A stretch of DNA of 64,000 bases from Alnus glutinosa (taxonomy: Eukaryota > Streptophyta > Magnoliopsida > Fagales > Betulaceae): the NCBI RefSeq assembly GCF_958979055.1, contig NC_084886.1, positions 6,061,154-6,125,153 of the forward strand. Direction: 5' to 3'. A program made the translations under genes and the position numbers. Positions 24,742 through 36,021 of the stretch are shown piece by piece. The first letter of the stretch is position 1. Every line of letters begins with the position of its first letter. Under the pieces are notes generated by a model. The model saw only the letters and a list, made by a program, of their open reading frames with translations. It did not search any database and was not told the origin of the DNA.

Positions 24742-26689
24742 GGTTGATAGTTCAAAATCACCAAGTCCTGCAAAATCAAAAATCAAAAATCAAAATCAAT
24801 TTTGTTTTTCATCAGCTTAATTTGAAATAAATAAAAACAACCTTGAGCAATTCATAAAATGAAAATTTTGTGCCCGAATATATAAAGTATGCAAAAATTA
24901 GGTGGCCAAAGCAGTTTCAAGCTATTTTGGCAAACAGAACCAACCTCTATTCTATAAGCCTCTATTCTCTATTTACAGACAATAAGAACAGTTTCAACAT
25001 GGGAACTCAGTGGCAGTCATCAGAAAACCTATTTCATCCCTTAAGAAAGATACCAAAATTATCAGGCAATCCGCTATTAGTACATAATGAGAAAGACTTG
25101 GACATTTAATGGCATCAACTTTCAGTTTCTAAGTTAAAGAGTCCGTTTCTAAGATTGCTTTATGAGCAGATGGTGGCTCCTAGTTGTTTATCTTTCATGG
25201 ATGTTTTAGATTGTCAACATTTAGTAATCAGAAGTTTTCTTTCCCCTTTTCCATAGGTATTTTTCTCTTGTATAATACCAATATACTAGGCTAGCTCCTT
25301 TTTCTCTTTAATTAAATTTGAATTAAAAAAAAAAAAGAAAAAGAAAAAACTTCTTAGTTATCCCACCTATGAGCACAACATCCAAGAGTTTTAAATCCTA
25401 TGGACAGTTAGATGCGTCGGCTTTTTTCCTTTATTGCTTATTTTCCTCTTTGGGCCAGAAAACATAAAAAGGAAAAAAGATATACTAGTTGTCACGGCAA
25501 CCCTAAGCACAAAGTGTATGGCCTAATAAGAACAACTTTTGTGACAAAATAAGGGAATACAATCTAATACTAGGGACATAAAGGGTAAGCCAACCTTCAT
25601 CCTAGCATTGTCCTGTGCCAATATATGAAAAGATACTATCAGTAACAAGCATTTATTCAGGCAATACATGTTATGCAACTGCGAACCACACATATATTAC
25701 AGATGTCCCAATAGCAGTGGGACATCTGTAATATATTCATTTATTTATTTCCCGGCTTTCCGCTGTGACTAGCAGTGGTTCAGGCAATGCATGACGTGCA
25801 TCTGCAAAACACATCATCCACTACAGATCTTTAAGTAGCATAAGCGTTAAAGGAGCGAGTCACATTCTCTTTTACCCTTCTTCCTTACTCAGTTTCCCAC
25901 TCCTGCCTCCCCTCAATCCTCTACTCTGAAGGTAAGCTGGAAACTATGTCCTCAAATTAAGGTTTAGAGACTCTTGTCAATGATCCCATGAAGGGATTTT
26001 GATCAAAGCCTAAATGTCTCAAAGTGACTAATTATACGAGATTTAACTGTAGTATGGAACTAGCAATCCTCTATGTGGTTCTTGGCCCATACTTAAGCAT
26101 CATAAGCCATAGTGGCCCAAAGCCATGAGATTTACCATGGTGTAACATGAACCCAAACAAATTTAATCCAAAGGCGAATTTGGTTCTCTGGGAGAAACAT
26201 CATGCACCTCGTCGCCCAAAGCAGCAGCTAGTACTCACTTAGCAACCAATCAGCAGACCAAGTAGCTTCAGCATAAGTAGGCTGATTTAAAACCTAGACT
26301 GCCATTCCAGATATGATTCAACTTTAACCCAAGAGAAACCCTACTCTACAAACCTCAGCCACAAGAATGGAGACTTCTTCCAAATAACCAATAATGCTAG
26401 ATTGTTTTTGTTCCTCTTGAAGTTCACATTGGCTCACTTAATAATGCAATTTTCTAAAAGGTCAAATTCTTTGCTTGCAAATATTGCCTTTTTTACAACC
26501 ATTAATTTGTACGTCTGTTAGGGAGTAGAAAAAATGTCCAAACAATGAAGTGTTCTGACACTCGACTTGAACAAGACTCCAGCTACGTAACTTTTAATCA
26601 TCCGAATTTCACAACAAAAGTGTCTAATTGAATCGAAACACTAATAGTCCTTCCTATACTGGAATTAAAATCTATTCAAAACATAATTT
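24742..26689. other. Upstream region or leader intron of RPN6
   Basis: No coding exon recognised. If the RPN6 leader is spliced, this is at least partly intron. The only structured feature seen is the hairpin and diverged duplication at 25660-25830. Confidence 0.45.
25692..25736. repeat. Perfect 19-bp inverted repeat with 7-base loop
   Basis: ATATATTACAGATGTCCCA is followed by ATAGCAG and its exact reverse complement. It is flanked by two diverged direct repeats that begin TTCAGGCAATACATG and TTCAGGCAATGCATG. Confidence 0.9.
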
Positions 26690-26935
26690 TTTTTTTTGAT
26701 AAGTCAGAGAATTTCATTAAAAAAGCGTAAGGCGCCCATAAGTACACAGGATGTATACATAGAAGCAACTCAGCTAGCCACAAAAAAACCCAATAAAACC
26801 ACAAGGAACCCACAAGAAAACCCCTAACAAGCATAATAGAAACCTTCACAAAACAAAAGAAACCCCCAATAGTAACCCCCGAATACAAAAAAAAAAACCC
26901 TAAAAGCACCCAACCTTTGCCTCTTATTGCTTAAA
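26690..26935 (-). mobile_element. LINE 3'-end fragment
   Basis: Read on the minus strand, the stretch ends in TATACATCCTGTGTACTTA, GGCGCCTTACGCTTTTTTAA and CTGACTTATCAAAAAAAAA, the same 3'-tail pattern as the other L1-type remnants in this window. No reverse transcriptase part is retained. Confidence 0.55.
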
Positions 26936-27686
26936 AAAAGTCACTCTTTGTTCCGAGTATCTTCCCAAGTTAAAAAAAAAAAAAATAAATCCTCCTGGAA
27001 AGGGATAAGTTTTCATGCTAAAAGAAAAGGTATAAAAAAGAAAAATCAATATCCCCAAGAGGGAAGAGGGGGGGGGGGGGGGGTGTGGGGGTGTTACACA
27101 GCATAAATTTTCCAAAATAATTCCTAATTCTCTCAATCTACCATCAAATAGATTTTCAGAAAATAAGTTATACAAATCAATTTCGCAAGTATAGAAGACT
27201 CTCTATCTTTTGTTTATCAGGGTCATTTTAAAATAAAAGCTGGTTCTCAAAATCAAGGCAAAGTTTTCTTTTTTTGATAAGTTTTCTTTTTTGATACGTA
27301 AGGCAAAGTTTTCTTTTCTTTAAAGTGAATGCACAGTTTTAGAATATTATCGCTGCAACGCAGTTTGCGACCTTCGCAAAAACGTCAGTGTGAGAATTTC
27401 TTTCTTTAAACCTAAAAATGAGGAAGACTTTTCTTTCATTAACTCAAAGATAAGAAATTTTCATTAACATTTTCTTTTCCAGAATCATATTTTCATTAAC
27501 ATTCAATTCAATTGCTAGAAAATAATAATGGGAAATCACATAAAATCAAACCATGCACATGTATACATAATCTGAAAAACTTTATTCTTTATCTGGTTTC
27601 TATTACTGAACTTGTACTTTTCCTTTTTCTTTTTCTTTTCTTTACTAGTTTGTCTCTGGCTTGTGTTGAACTTAACCACCTTGTTC

Positions 27687-27941
27687 GACCTAGGGTGTTA
27701 AATGTCCTCCCCCATTCAACCTAATGGTGTCGAGGGTACCACCCTCCTCAAGCGTACTATCCCTTTCAACCTAGAGCTGTGGAACATACGACCCTGCTCC
27801 ACCTAGGGCTGCCAAGCATACTACCCTGTTTGACTTAGGGCTGCCAATCATACTATCCCACTCGACCTAGGGCTGTGGAACATACGACCTCACTCCACCT
27901 ATGGCCGTCAAGCATTATACCCTGCTCAACCTAGGGTTGCC
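27687..27941. repeat. 32-bp minisatellite, about eight diverged units
   Basis: Successive units of 32 bases follow the pattern (g/c/a)ACCTAGGGCTGccaA(g)CATACtAccCtgctC. Clear units begin at CACCTAGGGCTGCCAAGCAT, GACTTAGGGCTGCCAATCAT, GACCTAGGGCTGTGGAACAT and CACCTATGGCCGTCAAGCAT. One partial 18-base unit breaks the array near its left third. It is not coding. Confidence 0.85.
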
Positions 27942-28939
27942 TTGGGCTAACTTTCGTACTTTAAAAAATTCTGTCTTTTTTTTTCCTGTGAATACTGGTC
28001 TTTTCACTTCCTTATACTTTCTTTGAAAAACTTTTATTTAAATTTCATTCCTTGTCAAACATGTAAATCTCAGTGTAATCATATATTGACAAAATAAAAG
28101 TATTTAAAAGTGCAGTGCTCATTATCACATGGAAAACTATGCACACATTTTATTTATTTAATCACATATGCATAGTAAAAGCATTTCATGATAAACATTA
28201 GTTATGTTATTGGTGGGAAGATTTTCTTTACCTCTATTGTCCACATCCTTACTAAACCTTCCACCTATGTCCCGTGCTCGCCTGCAATTTATTCTATCGC
28301 ATCGTTAGTTGTGGTTAAATTTTCGAACCCTAAACTCTATTTCACCGGTAACCACCCACTAGCTTGCACGTAGCATTTCTCAATTTCCTTCAAATTAGGC
28401 TACGTTATGTTATCCCCTTGGCTACTACTCTATTATAGTTGTTGGATTAATGGTTTCTTAACAAGGAATATTTCATTACAAATTTTAAACTTTAAAGCTA
28501 TTTTTAAGTTAGTGACGTAACCTGCTCTAATCCTCACATTGAAATCATGTGCTGAGTAACTATTCCAAACTCTTGTTCAGCCATATCCACTCATTATTGA
28601 AATTTCATTATCCATTCCTAAGAAGGTGCAATTACTTATAAAAAAAAAAAAAATTCCTAAGAAGGTGATCCTCTTCATAACCCTATGCCTCAATTACCCC
28701 TTCCTCCAACACGTGTCACGTGATCGTCCGCAATACTCCATGTTTATTAGTAAGGGTTCCCCACCTATTGAAACCCTTGACACTGGGCCTTTGAATTTTC
28801 TCTTTCCTTGAGGAAACCTAAATTTTCAATTCTCTTTTATTTCATTCTCCTTAGCCTTAAAATAATTCATTGCACCAAGAGAGTTAAACTAATCCTCTAA
28901 AAACCCTTAAAACGCTTAACCATTTCTGTATGCGTAATT
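27942..28939. other. Gene-free spacer
   Basis: AT-rich with A/T runs. Open frames at 28188-28811 show no recognisable domain. Nothing else was seen. Confidence 0.45.
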
Positions 28940-29330
28940 TTTTTTTATTATTACTATTATTTTTTTTATACGTAAGCGAAATATCATTAAAAAACGCAAA
29001 GCGCAGTCAAGTACACATGGAGTATACAAGAGGAGCATCTAAGTCGGAGAAGAAAAAAGAACAAGAAAATCAAGAAAGCTAATCACTAAGGGAGCTAGGA
29101 ACATAGCAATCCACGAGCAATCAATAATGGAAAAGAAGGTGGTCCACAGTCTCCCCATTCATTTTGCACATACAACACCTATCAATCACAATGACATGCC
29201 TCTTTCTAAGATTATCCAAGGTAAGGATCTTCCCTAACGCCACCGAACAAGCAAAAAAAGCCACTTTCAAGGGAACCTTGGTCTGCCAAATACTTCTCTA
29301 GAGGAAAGGATCTTCCTCTTTGCACGCAAA
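28940..29330 (-). mobile_element. LINE 3' fragment with degenerate zf-RVT region
   Basis: Minus-strand translation of about 29100-29310 gives [34 protein letters not shown] and [16 protein letters not shown], the zf-RVT end of a plant LINE. An internal stop follows, and then the common tail with TGTATACTCCATGTGTACTT and a T-rich end. It is 5' truncated and non-functional. Confidence 0.7.
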
Positions 29331-29559
29331 AAATAATTATATTATAGAACCCAACTGTTAATACTCTAAAAAATAATTTAATAATTCTAATTAGATTAGA
29401 CTTTTATCCTACGCTATAATCTACTTACTTACTACAATGTGATATATAGATAGATTCTAAGTTATACATTATTCTTTGAAAGAATTTAGAATTTATAAAT
29501 AATTTAAGTAGTTAGATCATAAGTCATTGGTTCAAATTCGATAAGGAGCTTGGATTCTT

Positions 29560-30180
29560 TTTCATAGAACCCCAACAAATTAATATCCTCAATTGGCCCT
29601 TCAAAAGCACAACAAAATTTTTCTTGCAAAAATCTTCTCAAGAACAACAACCCATATTCGGCCATATCAAGAATTACACAGCCAAAACTTCTCTCAACAA
29701 AAAACAACCCATATTTGGCCACAGCAACCCAAGAAATCAAATTTGGACTTCATCCTATTCGGCCATCCACCAAAAACAAAACAATTTTCCACCCAATCGG
29801 CCCTCCACCAAAAACAAAACAGAATTTCTTCCTTTCAATCAACACTCATTATTCACTCAATCGACCTGCTGGGCAATTTACACAACAAAATTTCTCAACA
29901 AAAAAATCCCACCCAAGCCTCAACCCAATTGGCCATCTAAACAATTTACAACACAATTTCTCACAACAAAATCTCACCCTTTCATTAGGCCATCCACCCA
30001 ACCGAAAGCCCCAGAACAACCCAAAATTTCTTCAAAATCACAACGCCGTGTTCTGCGCAGCGTGTTTCGGTATTTAGCCAGAACAACCCAATAAAACTTC
30101 AATCCCACAACCAAAGAAATTTCATCCCCTCTTCAATCGAGTTGGACCATTCGGCCAGTGTAAGAAAACCCCCAAATTAA
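29560..30180. repeat. Degenerate GGCCATCCACC-type repeat region
   Basis: Variants of TTCGGCCATCCACCAAAAAC recur about seven times (near 29658, 29716, 29758, 29796, 29928, 29982 and 30152). Three overlapping + frames therefore look Pro/Asn/Gln/Lys-rich, which is better explained by the repeat than by a protein. Confidence 0.5.
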
Positions 30181-30351
30181 ATATACAGACAACCAAAAAT
30201 TCAAGCCTCAAAATCGCAACAAAAGAAATCGATTTTATTTCAACATTTTACCCATTCAGTACTCACCCCAAAATTAAACTAACAAGCTAGAGAGATTACC
30301 GATTTGGAAGAAAATTTTGAGGGGAAAAATACCTTTGGTGGACCGCCAGAC

Positions 30352-30440
30352 TGCACCGAGCCTCGGCTCTCTCTCTCGGCGACGCTAAACAGGCAGAGGG
30401 GGGAGTCTCTGTTTGTGCGAGGAAACGACGGGGCTCGCCC
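30352..30440 (-). other. Possible non-coding first exon
   Basis: On the minus strand a GC-rich, CpG-containing stretch with CTCTCTCTCGGC-type pyrimidine character (reversed) ends in CCAAAG|GTATTTTTCC, a good splice donor. The next minus-strand gene is RPN6, whose coding exon is preceded by a splice acceptor at 24768. A leader joined over 5.6 kb is therefore conceivable but unproven. Confidence 0.3.
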
Positions 30441-30469
30441 CTTTACAGCATTCGCGTTGGTTTATTAAA

Positions 30470-31074
30470 TTGGGAAAATACAATTAACCCCCAATAGTAT
30501 CCCAGTTCTATTGAAGTTTTTAAATTTGTCAATGCAGGTAATTTGTTAATAATTTTCGTCTGTTATGATGAAAAGGGCCTCACATGTTCTGCACGTGGTT
30601 TTTTTTATGCGAGCTTATTCTTTTTACCCTCACTTACACGTAGTCAATTACCGAATTGACCTTCAAATATTTCATGCTTGGATGGTCTTGATTTGGTTCT
30701 CCTTCACTAAATACAACAAGTACAGAGCCAATGACACGTAATTTGTCCCGCAAAAACCTTCGATCTCCAAAGGGTTCACCAGCAGCATAATCGCTTCGAA
30801 CAATGGCGGACCTATACTCCTGGCCCCCAACCCTCAAAATTTTTTTAAAAAACAAATAAAAAAATTTTAAAAAAATAAAATAAAATAAAATTTTGCCCTT
30901 AATTTTGTTTTTTTTTTTTTTAGTTTTGCCCCCCTAAATTGTTTTTCTTTCAATTTAGCCCTTCCATATTTGCAAGGCTGGGCCCGCCACTGGCTCCGAC
31001 CGTCCGATTGCTATCTTGTTCTCCTTTAATTGTGAGAGCCGAAGCAGAGCACCTCCAACACTGAACCTTAATGA
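30470..31074. other. Spacer without recognisable gene
   Basis: Contains a T/A-rich low-complexity patch at 30840-30960. An open frame on the minus strand at 30634-30855 has no recognisable domain. Confidence 0.4.
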
Positions 31075-31650
31075 GAAGAGGAGGAGGAGGATGAGTTTGA
31101 GTTTGCTGTTGTTTGTAGAGAGCCGGAGTACTCGTTGCCAATCTTAGCCGACGAGGTCTTCTACAATGGCCAGATCAGACCCATCTACCCGATCTTCGAC
31201 CAAACACTACTTCTCAACGATCCCCATATACACTCCGATCATTCAAAGGCATCCTTGTCGACGTTTTGTCGTTCTCCTCTAAGAAAGCTCATGGTTGAAG
31301 AGTGAGAACGAGAGCAACAAGAAGAAGCACTCGAGCCCATGTCTTGCTCTTCCTCCGAAGCTGACACCCTCGGTGGGGTCCAACCTGGGACCCATTGCGT
31401 GTGGGCCCCAACAAAGCGATCATCATAATCAGCCGCATATGTTTCTTCTTCAATCGGTAGACACAAGAAGAGCCTTTCCACCGGCTCGTCCAAGAGATGG
31501 AAGCTCCGGGACCTTCTGTATCGGAGCAACAGTGACGGGAAGGACACGTCTTTGTGGCGTCCAAGGTAGCGTTGCAACAACTCGACCGTCTCCGAAGAAG
31601 CCGTATGAAACTCACTGGATCTGTCACTGTTACGGTTGCTAAAAGCTGAG
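31075..31650 (+). pseudogene. DUF1645-family pseudogene
   Basis: One + frame from 31075 reads EEEDEFEFAVVCREPEYS and then ADEVFYNGQIRPIYPIFDQ. It continues through PLRKLMVEE, SSSEADTLGGVQPGTHCVWA and, near the end, [20 protein letters not shown]. These are the landmark blocks of plant DUF1645 proteins (often annotated as calmodulin-binding-like or stress-induced; role unknown). The frame is interrupted by TGA at 31303 and TAA at 31426 and ends at TAG 31567. A further family-like piece (GSVTVTVA) appears in another frame near 31617, implying a frameshift. There is no start codon: a stop lies just upstream at 31072. The GC-richer composition contrasts with the surroundings. It is a degenerate copy and not expected to make protein. 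Confidence 0.7.
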
Positions 31651-33785
31651 GAGCACGTGAGGGTAAATTGGAAATAACATGCGAAGTGAGGCCGCAGACA
31701 AAAATTACTAATGGATCCGCCACGTTGACAAATTTAGAAACTTTATTAAAGTACATTGCAAAGTTTTAATTTTTAAACACCATAGACAAAATTAAAAAAG
31801 TTATCGAACTTTGTGAGAGTTAATTGTTTTTTCTCCTATTAAATTTCTATCTAAAATAGTTAATTAAAACATATTCATTTCACGTTAACGAAATACTTTT
31901 CAAAACTTGCATCTAATAGTTTATCTGAATTTTTTTTTTAAAAAAAAAAAAATATAATATTCTTTTGTTAATCTATTTTTATTAAAACAATATTTTTAAA
32001 TATTTTTGTTCATTTTGGTTAATAACTCATTTCCACCAAATATAACATTAAAGAGGGAATTTAGTCTAGAACACTACTCTCCATCATCACCAACCCAACA
32101 GTACCTAAAATACCCAACCATCCAATCAGCACAACATCATAAAAAATCATCCAATCGGCATAAACAACAATTACCCAATCAGCATTTAGTATAGCAAGGG
32201 AAGAGAAGAGAGAAAATAGTGCAAAGCAAGAGAAATGAAATTTGTGAAGTTCAGTGCGGAGAGTAAAAAAAAGAAAGAAGGCTAAATACATTTTTTCTCC
32301 TTATTGTTTAAAGATCTTTTTTTTTTTTTTTTTTTTTTTTTTGTTCTCACTTCTTGTGGTTCATTTTGTATCGCAGATGATATCCCGCTTATGGCTAAAG
32401 ATGGAGATAATACCTCCGTCCAACTTCCGCTCAAAAATTGACGGAAGTCTACATCAACACATTTAACATGTCTTGTGCCTCATTAAAAATAAAATTAGAC
32501 AATAAAACAATTAAAAAACTTAAAAACTAAGAACATTAAAAAGAAACATTTGAATAAGATAAAATAAATAAAGGGATGACTCGAGCCACCCATGGCCGAA
32601 ATGGGGTTGCCAAACCACCTCCACGGGCCAAACCCTAAAACAACTTTTTCTTTTTCTTTTCGGCCTTGTGGGAGTGGAACCCACCCCTCTGGGCAAACGG
32701 GGGTGGTTTCGGCCACCCCATTTTGCGAGCCACCCCCCCTTTTTTCTTATATATATATTTTAACTAGGCATAAGGACACGACTTTCTTTCTTTTTTAAAG
32801 GCCAATGAAATGGACTTTCATTAGTTTTTTGATGAATGTACCATTTTCATCTTTAGTTATAAACGAGATAGACTTTCGTCAGTTTTTTTACGAATGTACT
32901 ATTTTTATCTTTAGTCATAAACGAAATACCATCTCTGATACGAAATGAACCATAGAATGCAAAAAATAAAGCCTTTCAACCATAGGAGGTCAAAAGTATT
33001 TAACCAAAAAAGAAAGAAAGAAAGAAAAATTTGGGCCAATTCTTCTGTACTGCCGACCTATCGCCATCTCAGATTGTCGTTCCTCTGTACCGTTCACAAC
33101 CGCGACTCCTCCATGTCTAGAATCTAGATAGCAAGGGGAAGAAAGAGAGAGAATAGTGTAAAGCAAGAGAAAAGGTTTGTGAATATCTAGTATGGAGAGA
33201 GGGAGAGAGAAATGGGGTTTCTTTGCATTGCCAATCGATCCACCTCTTTCCCATATCACCATTCCTTTGTACCGTTCCTAACCACAACGCATTTTTTTAT
33301 GGAAAGTGTGTTCTTCGTTGGAGAGAAAAAGATAAACGAAAAGAGAAAAAGGAAAAAATTTAAAGAGACTGAGACTTAAAAAAAAACATGTGATTTTTAC
33401 ATGTTTAAATGACACGTCATTATTATATGTGGGTTGTACAAAATTTCTAATTTTTGTCCAATTATTATAGTATGGTCTTTAATCCTAAAATTAAAACCTC
33501 CATATTTGGGGATTAAAATTCAAAGTGCAGTATCTGGTTTCTTTACCTTATTAGATCTTGTGGGTTCACCATAACAAATACAATCATATTATAGAGATCC
33601 AATTTTGTTGGTCTCGGCTGTTAAACTCAGCTGATTACTTATCTTGGCTGAAAATGCAATTAATAAAAACACAATTTTTAAAAATATAATTAAGCTTTTA
33701 ACAGAATTGTGATTTAGCCTTTAAAATTACAATTGGATTTTTTTTCCTCCATATTTTCAAACCATCACTTTTTTAAACACAAATC
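31651..33785. other. Gene-free spacer with repeat debris
   Basis: No coding region recognised. A palindromic GGCCACCC-rich patch lies at 32580-32740 (GAGCCACCCATGGCCG near the left, GGCCACCCCATTTTGCGAGC near the right). A diverged duplication of about 50 bases (AGCAAGGGAAGAGAAGAGAG at 32195; AGCAAGGGGAAGAAAGAGAG at 33131) is also present. Confidence 0.45.
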
Positions 33786-33788
33786 TAA

Positions 33789-34086
33789 GGGTACGTTTGA
33801 AATTGCGATTTCGTAGAGAAAAAGTGCGATTTTAAACCAAATCGCAGAAAATAAACCGTTTGGAAATTGCGTTTTTAAAAAATTGCAAATTGAAAACGAA
33901 AAAAAAGTGCTTATTCAAATTGCAAGCAATGTGGTGCTTTTTTGAAAACGTAGTATTTTAAAAGGTTAACCTGCGATTTTGCCAAACGCTTAATTGCGTT
34001 TTTAAAAAATCGTTTTTTTAAATCGCACATTTTAAAATTGTTATTTTTAAATCACATTTTTTGAAATCGTAAACCCAAACGGACCC
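33789..34086. mobile_element. Tourist-like (PIF/Harbinger) MITE
   Basis: Terminal inverted repeats GGGTACGTTTGAAATTGCGA and, reversed, GGGTCCGTTTGGGTTTACGA. They are flanked by a 3-bp target duplication TAA (33786-33788 and 34087-34089), the length expected for PIF/Harbinger. The 298-bp interior is AT-rich with repeated AAATCGCA/TTGCGTTTTTAAA motifs and no open frame. Confidence 0.7.
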
Positions 34087-34392
34087 TAAATGGACTACTT
34101 ATTTGCGATTTTGTTTGGAAACGCGCGTTAAACTTGCTAAATCGTCTGGTCAAATACACTCTAAGCAAACTAGAGATAAAGATTGGTGAAAAGTTTTAGC
34201 CACCAAAGCAAGTCTCTAAATGAACTTCAATTTAGAAACATGAACTTCAATTCAACTTGAGGTATTCTTTCTAGAAGTAATTAAACAGATCAAAAAGATA
34301 ATTCAGAAAAGAGAGAAAAATTCTCGGAGCTATTAGCTAATAGGCTTAACAATCTGTTAATAACAATCAAAAAGATAATAATAATAGATGTG

Positions 34393-36021
34393 TTAATGAG
34401 AGCCAAGCTCGAGTAATGTCCTCAATGCTTGCTTTTTAACCGCCTTTCCGTACACTCCTCTTCCCAACTTCAAAGCCCTCTCCATGCCCACTGCCCCATT
34501 GTTTTTCTTCAATCCGTCAACCAAGACCTTGAGTAACCTCTCATCACTTCCCGCTACTTCCAGTACGCTATCCATCGCTGCATCGGCGGCCGGAATCCGC
34601 CGCCCCCACCTCTTCATTGACTTATCAGAACCGTAAGCCTCAGAATATGCAGACCAAAAGGATGCCCTCAAGTAGCCCTTCTCCTTCCCCCTCACCACCC
34701 ATCTCCTCATACCTTCCTCTAACTTGTAGACTGCACCACCCATATCCATTCCTCTTTCAAGACCCTTCTCAATCTCTCTTATCTCTTGCGTTGCACAAAT
34801 TTCCTCCTCAAACTTGCACCTCTTACAATTACACTGGAAGCCCCATGTCTTTGACATTTCCTTGCGCTTGTTGAATGGCGAAAGAGCGTCGTAATAGGTG
34901 AAAGTAATCTCTTCACCTGCCTTAACATCCCTTGAAGTATGAACCATCACATAATCCCCTACATGCAAACGCCTTGCATTAGGACTACATGAATGGTTGA
35001 TGAATGAAGCCAATAGCCATAGTCCAACACCATAATAACCACTATTCTTGCCCAGAACTTTGGCTGAAACCGCATCCTCAACCAGAGAATTCACATCCAA
35101 GATGCTCAAAATTCTAGCCATATCAGGCTTCTCATTCGATTGGCCGTTCTTCTCTGCCTCAGGCCTAAAGAGACTTATGTCGGGAACCTCTAGCCCGTCC
35201 TCATCTTCGCCAGTCCACAACGTATTCATCAAATTACAGGTTCTAGGACATTTTGTGAGGGAATCGGCAACTCTATGAATAAAATTCTTCCACATGACCA
35301 ACTGGGCATTCTCGCCCGAATCTTCGCTTGGCAATATACCCCTCTCCGTGGCAATCGCTTTGGTGACCAACACCAAAGTCCCGGCATCAATGTTCTTTGT
35401 TGCAAATAGGCCACGCCCACTAATCCCAGACTTCCTGATCTGCACCGCACCAATGTACTCAGCGAGTTCCGGGGGCTTTCCTCGGTACCCATTTACAACC
35501 CAATCCGAGAGATCAAAAGCTCCGGTCCTCGAAAGAAACTCGAGCTTTTTGCATTTCTCCAAATACCCATTAAGGCTTTCAGCGTTCCCACTAGCCTGAG
35601 GATCGAGCAGAGCAGCCTTGAAGCAGTCCAAAGCCATAGAGTACCTATTCAGATTTAGCAGAATCTTACCTTTGCAGAGCAGGGTCTTGAAATGGGTACT
35701 CCCAATTTTCAGTGCTTGATCACAATCTTTCAATGCTTGTGCGAATTCCCGCAGTCTGGACCGCGCTTCGGCTCGATTGGAGAGCGCTAAGCAGAGGGAT
35801 CTGTGGAGCTTGGGGAGGTGATCTGGGTCTGGGTGCTGTTGGGTCTGCGAGATTTGGTCTTGGCAGAGGTTGATGAACTGACAGTAGGCAAGCACGGCCT
35901 CCTCCCATTCTTCTCTGAGGAGTAGCTCCGTGGCTTTGGATCTGAGCTGTTGCATTTGCTCTTCGGCCGTTTCAATCTGTTGCAGTCCTTCTCTCATTTT
36001 TTGGTAACGGTGGACTAGCAC
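34393..36021 (-). CDS. TPR-SET domain protein, putative lysine methyltransferase (SMYD-like)
   Basis: A single exon of 542 residues with no intron. TPR-like helices span about residues 25-150 (ALSNRAEARSRLREFAQALK). A split SET domain follows: GRGLFATKNIDAG (about 202-214), FINHSCSPNA (340-349, the NHSCxPN signature) and GEEITFTYYDALSPFNKR. The post-SET CNCKRC is at 397-402. These match the SMYD/ATXR class of protein-lysine methyltransferases. Arabidopsis SDG35 (ATXR1) has similar size and layout, though I am not certain it is the orthologue. Substrate and location cannot be read from sequence. A second in-frame ATG lies eight codons downstream, so the start could be either. Confidence 0.9.
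   Translation of the reverse strand: MLVHRYQKMREGLQQIETAEEQMQQLRSKATELLLREEWEEAVLAYCQFINLCQDQISQTQQHPDPDHLPKLHRSLCLALSNRAEARSRLREFAQALKDCDQALKIGSTHFKTLLCKGKILLNLNRYSMALDCFKAALLDPQASGNAESLNGYLEKCKKLEFLSRTGAFDLSDWVVNGYRGKPPELAEYIGAVQIRKSGISGRGLFATKNIDAGTLVLVTKAIATERGILPSEDSGENAQLVMWKNFIHRVADSLTKCPRTCNLMNTLWTGEDEDGLEVPDISLFRPEAEKNGQSNEKPDMARILSILDVNSLVEDAVSAKVLGKNSGYYGVGLWLLASFINHSCSPNARRLHVGDYVMVHTSRDVKAGEEITFTYYDALSPFNKRKEMSKTWGFQCNCKRCKFEEEICATQEIREIEKGLERGMDMGGAVYKLEEGMRRWVVRGKEKGYLRASFWSAYSEAYGSDKSMKRWGRRIPAADAAMDSVLEVAGSDERLLKVLVDGLKKNNGAVGMERALKLGRGVYGKAVKKQALRTLLELGSH

Noticed and set aside
26676..27175. Hydrophobic minus frames near the poly(G) run at 27068
   Set aside because: The first is LINE 3' untranslated sequence and the second crosses a G homopolymer; neither resembles a protein family.
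27687..27941. CRISPR-like array
   Set aside because: The units are contiguous and diverged with no unique spacers between identical repeats, and the window is plant nuclear DNA.
29593..30094. Pro/Asn/Gln-rich frames of 115-156 codons
   Set aside because: The three overlapping frames all derive from one recurring DNA motif, and none has a start context or conserved domain.
34617..35599. Several + frames opposite the TPR-SET gene
   Set aside because: Antisense shadows of a coherent 542-residue domain protein.
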